DNA of 64,000 nt, from contig NZ_CP026100.1 in NCBI RefSeq assembly GCF_003722335.1, forward strand, positions 3,942,001 through 4,006,000. The letters run 5' to 3'. Source of the stretch: Caulobacter flavus. Its GTDB lineage: Bacteria; Pseudomonadota; Alphaproteobacteria; Caulobacterales; Caulobacteraceae. Positions 62,707-64,000 of the stretch are shown in pieces. Position 1 is the first letter of the stretch; each line of letters starts with the position of its first letter. The translations under genes were made by a program, and so were the position numbers. The notes under the pieces were generated by a model. That model searched no databases and was not told the origin of the DNA. It saw nothing but the letters and a program-made list of their open reading frames with translations.

Positions 62707-64000
62707 CTACTGCGCCGCGACCTTGCCGCGTGTCTGGCGCCGCCAGAGCGCGGCGTACTCGCCGTCGGCCGCCAGCAGCGCCGCGTGCGGACCATGCTCG
62801 ACCACCTTGCCCCGGCGCAGAACCAGGATCTCGTCGGCGTCGGCGATGGTCGACAACCGGTGGGCCACCACCAGGGTCGTGCGCCCTTCCCGGGCCTTGC
62901 GCAGCGTCGCCTGGATCGCCGCCTCGGTGCGGCTGTCCAGCGCGCTGGTGGCCTCGTCCAGGATCAGCACGCGCGGATCGGCCAGCAGCGCCCGGGCGAT
63001 GCCCACCCGCTGACGCTCGCCGCCGGACAGCTTCAGGCCGCGCTCACCGACCTTGGTCTCCATGCCCTCGGGCAGGCCGCCGATGAAATCGCCCAACTCC
63101 GCCGCCCGCGCCGCGCCCCAGATTTCTTCCTCGGAGGCGTCCGGCCTGCCGAACGCGATGTTGGCCGCGATCGTGTCGTTGAACAGCGCCACGTCCTGCG
63201 GCACCAGCGCCACGGCGCGGCGAAGCGAGCCCTGCTTCAGGGCGCGCAGGTCGTGACCGTCCAGCGTGACCCTTCCGCCTTGCGGGTCGATCATCCGCAG
63301 CGCCAGCCGCACCAGCGTCGTCTTGCCGGCGCCCGACGGACCGACGATGGCCACGGTCTGGCCCGGCGCGGCCGTGAAGCTGACCTCGGAGAGGCCGTCC
63401 GATCGCGCGCCATGGCGGAACGACACGCCTTCGAAGGCCACCGCGCCGCCGCGCCGATCGCCCGCCGGCGGCAGGTCGACGGCGTCCGGCGCGTCGGCGA
63501 CGTCCGCGCCCTGCCGGCGCAGCTCCATCATCGCCTCCATGTCGATGAACGACTGGCGGATCTCGCGGTAGGCGAAGCCGAGGAAGTTCAGCGGCTGGTA
63601 CAGGTTCACCAGGATCAGCACGACGGCGGTGATGTCGCCCGGGCCGATGCGGCCGTGCGCGGCCTCCGAGCCCGCCAGCACGGCCATCACGGCCAGGCCC
63701 AGGCTCATGATCAGCGACTGCACCACATTGAGCAGCGACAGCGAATTGGTCGCCTTGATCTGCGCCGCGCCATAGGTCGAAAGCGCTCCCTCGTAGGCCC
63801 CGACCGCCCGGTCCTCGGCGCCGAAGGTCTTGACCGTCTCGTAGTTCAGCAGCGCGTCCACCGCCCGGCCCGCGGCCTCGGCGTCGGCCTCGTTCAGTTC
63901 GCGCCGGTGGGAGATCCGCCAATTGGAGATCGAGAAGGTCAGGACGCCGTAGATCACCACGGTGACGATGGCCGTCGCGGCGAACCGCCAGTCATAGGCC
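62707..64000 (-). CDS. Atm1/HMT1-type ABC exporter (5' end outside window)
   Basis: About 431 residues visible; the frame is open to the window edge (AYDWRFAATAIVTVV precedes the first GTG). The permease part has the Atm1 signature RELNEADAEAAGRAVDALLN and NYETVKTFGAEDRA. The ATPase has Walker A GPSGAGKTTLV, signature LSGGERQR, Walker B VLILDEATSALD and switch His in VVAHRLS. Atm1-type exporters move glutathione-linked or sulfur-containing compounds and metal conjugates from the cytosol. Its neighbour glyoxalase I also uses glutathione. Confidence 0.92.
   Translation of the reverse strand, partial: AYDWRFAATAIVTVVIYGVLTFSISNWRISHRRELNEADAEAAGRAVDALLNYETVKTFGAEDRAVGAYEGALSTYGAAQIKATNSLSLLNVVQSLIMSLGLAVMAVLAGSEAAHGRIGPGDITAVVLILVNLYQPLNFLGFAYREIRQSFIDMEAMMELRRQGADVADAPDAVDLPPAGDRRGGAVAFEGVSFRHGARSDGLSEVSFTAAPGQTVAIVGPSGAGKTTLVRLALRMIDPQGGRVTLDGHDLRALKQGSLRRAVALVPQDVALFNDTIAANIAFGRPDASEEEIWGAARAAELGDFIGGLPEGMETKVGERGLKLSGGERQRVGIARALLADPRVLILDEATSALDSRTEAAIQATLRKAREGRTTLVVAHRLSTIADADEILVLRRGKVVEHGPHAALLAADGEYAALWRRQTRGKVAAQ

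Overview
The window is GC-rich DNA with strong third-position GC bias and tightly packed genes, many joined by 4-bp ATGA overlaps. It carries three TonB-dependent receptors, a RegB/RegA pair, a MucR-type regulator and an alphaproteobacterial-style quinol oxidase operon with SURF1. This suggests a free-living alphaproteobacterium, most likely of the Caulobacter/Phenylobacterium group. That assignment is inferred from gene content and was not tested by alignment. I saw no rRNA, tRNA, transposase, phage gene or CRISPR array.

Layout, left to right. 1-6566 (-): a tripartite RND efflux operon (adaptor, pump, NodT-type outer-membrane lipoprotein) ending in a patatin-like lipoprotein cut by the window edge. 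A divergent BaeSR-like two-component pair follows (6727-8483). 8496-15782 (-): a type I secretion operon whose first gene is a 1372-aa cysteine-free surface protein with five near-identical 120-residue repeats, followed by its ABC exporter and HlyD-type adaptor. 16198-18387: a TonB receptor. 18466-25157 (-): cyoABCD-SURF1-regB-regA, a bo3-type quinol oxidase operon with its assembly factor and a redox-sensing two-component system. 25400-28369: an MFS symporter, a DUF2147 protein and a tandem pair of four-cysteine secreted proteins.

28574-44072 is a lipid/steroid-like catabolic region. A TonB receptor lies divergent to a 3-ketosteroid-dehydrogenase-like flavoprotein and a bile acid:Na+ symporter family (BASS) transporter. 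Next come FadD, thiolase, MaoC hydratase, a large FabG4-like reductase and FadE, which together make a complete beta-oxidation set. A second DUF2147 protein, a Coq4-family protein and a divergent TetR regulator close the region. Related ACATCGATGT-type palindromes lie at the tetR/coq4 promoter and in the receptor/dehydrogenase intergenic region, which suggests one regulon.

44146-50263 (+) is a czc heavy-metal efflux operon led by a His-rich periplasmic protein. 50384-55470 holds two small genes, a third TonB receptor, an acyl-CoA dehydrogenase and a LuxR-type regulator without luxI. A 16-bp palindrome (CTATCGGAACCGATAG) occurs in both intergenic regions there and defines a likely small regulon. 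55610-58884 has two secreted proteins of unknown function and an OmpR/EnvZ-type pair. After a gene-free stretch with REP-like palindromes come a beta-carbonic anhydrase coupled to a SulP transporter (probable bicarbonate handling), a MucR homologue lacking zinc ligands, a glyoxalase I and a partial Atm1-type ABC exporter.

The best candidates for something undescribed are the LuxR-receptor-dehydrogenase regulon with its shared palindrome, the TetR regulon linking Coq4 to the BASS/dehydrogenase pair, and the type I secretion operon with its repeat protein.
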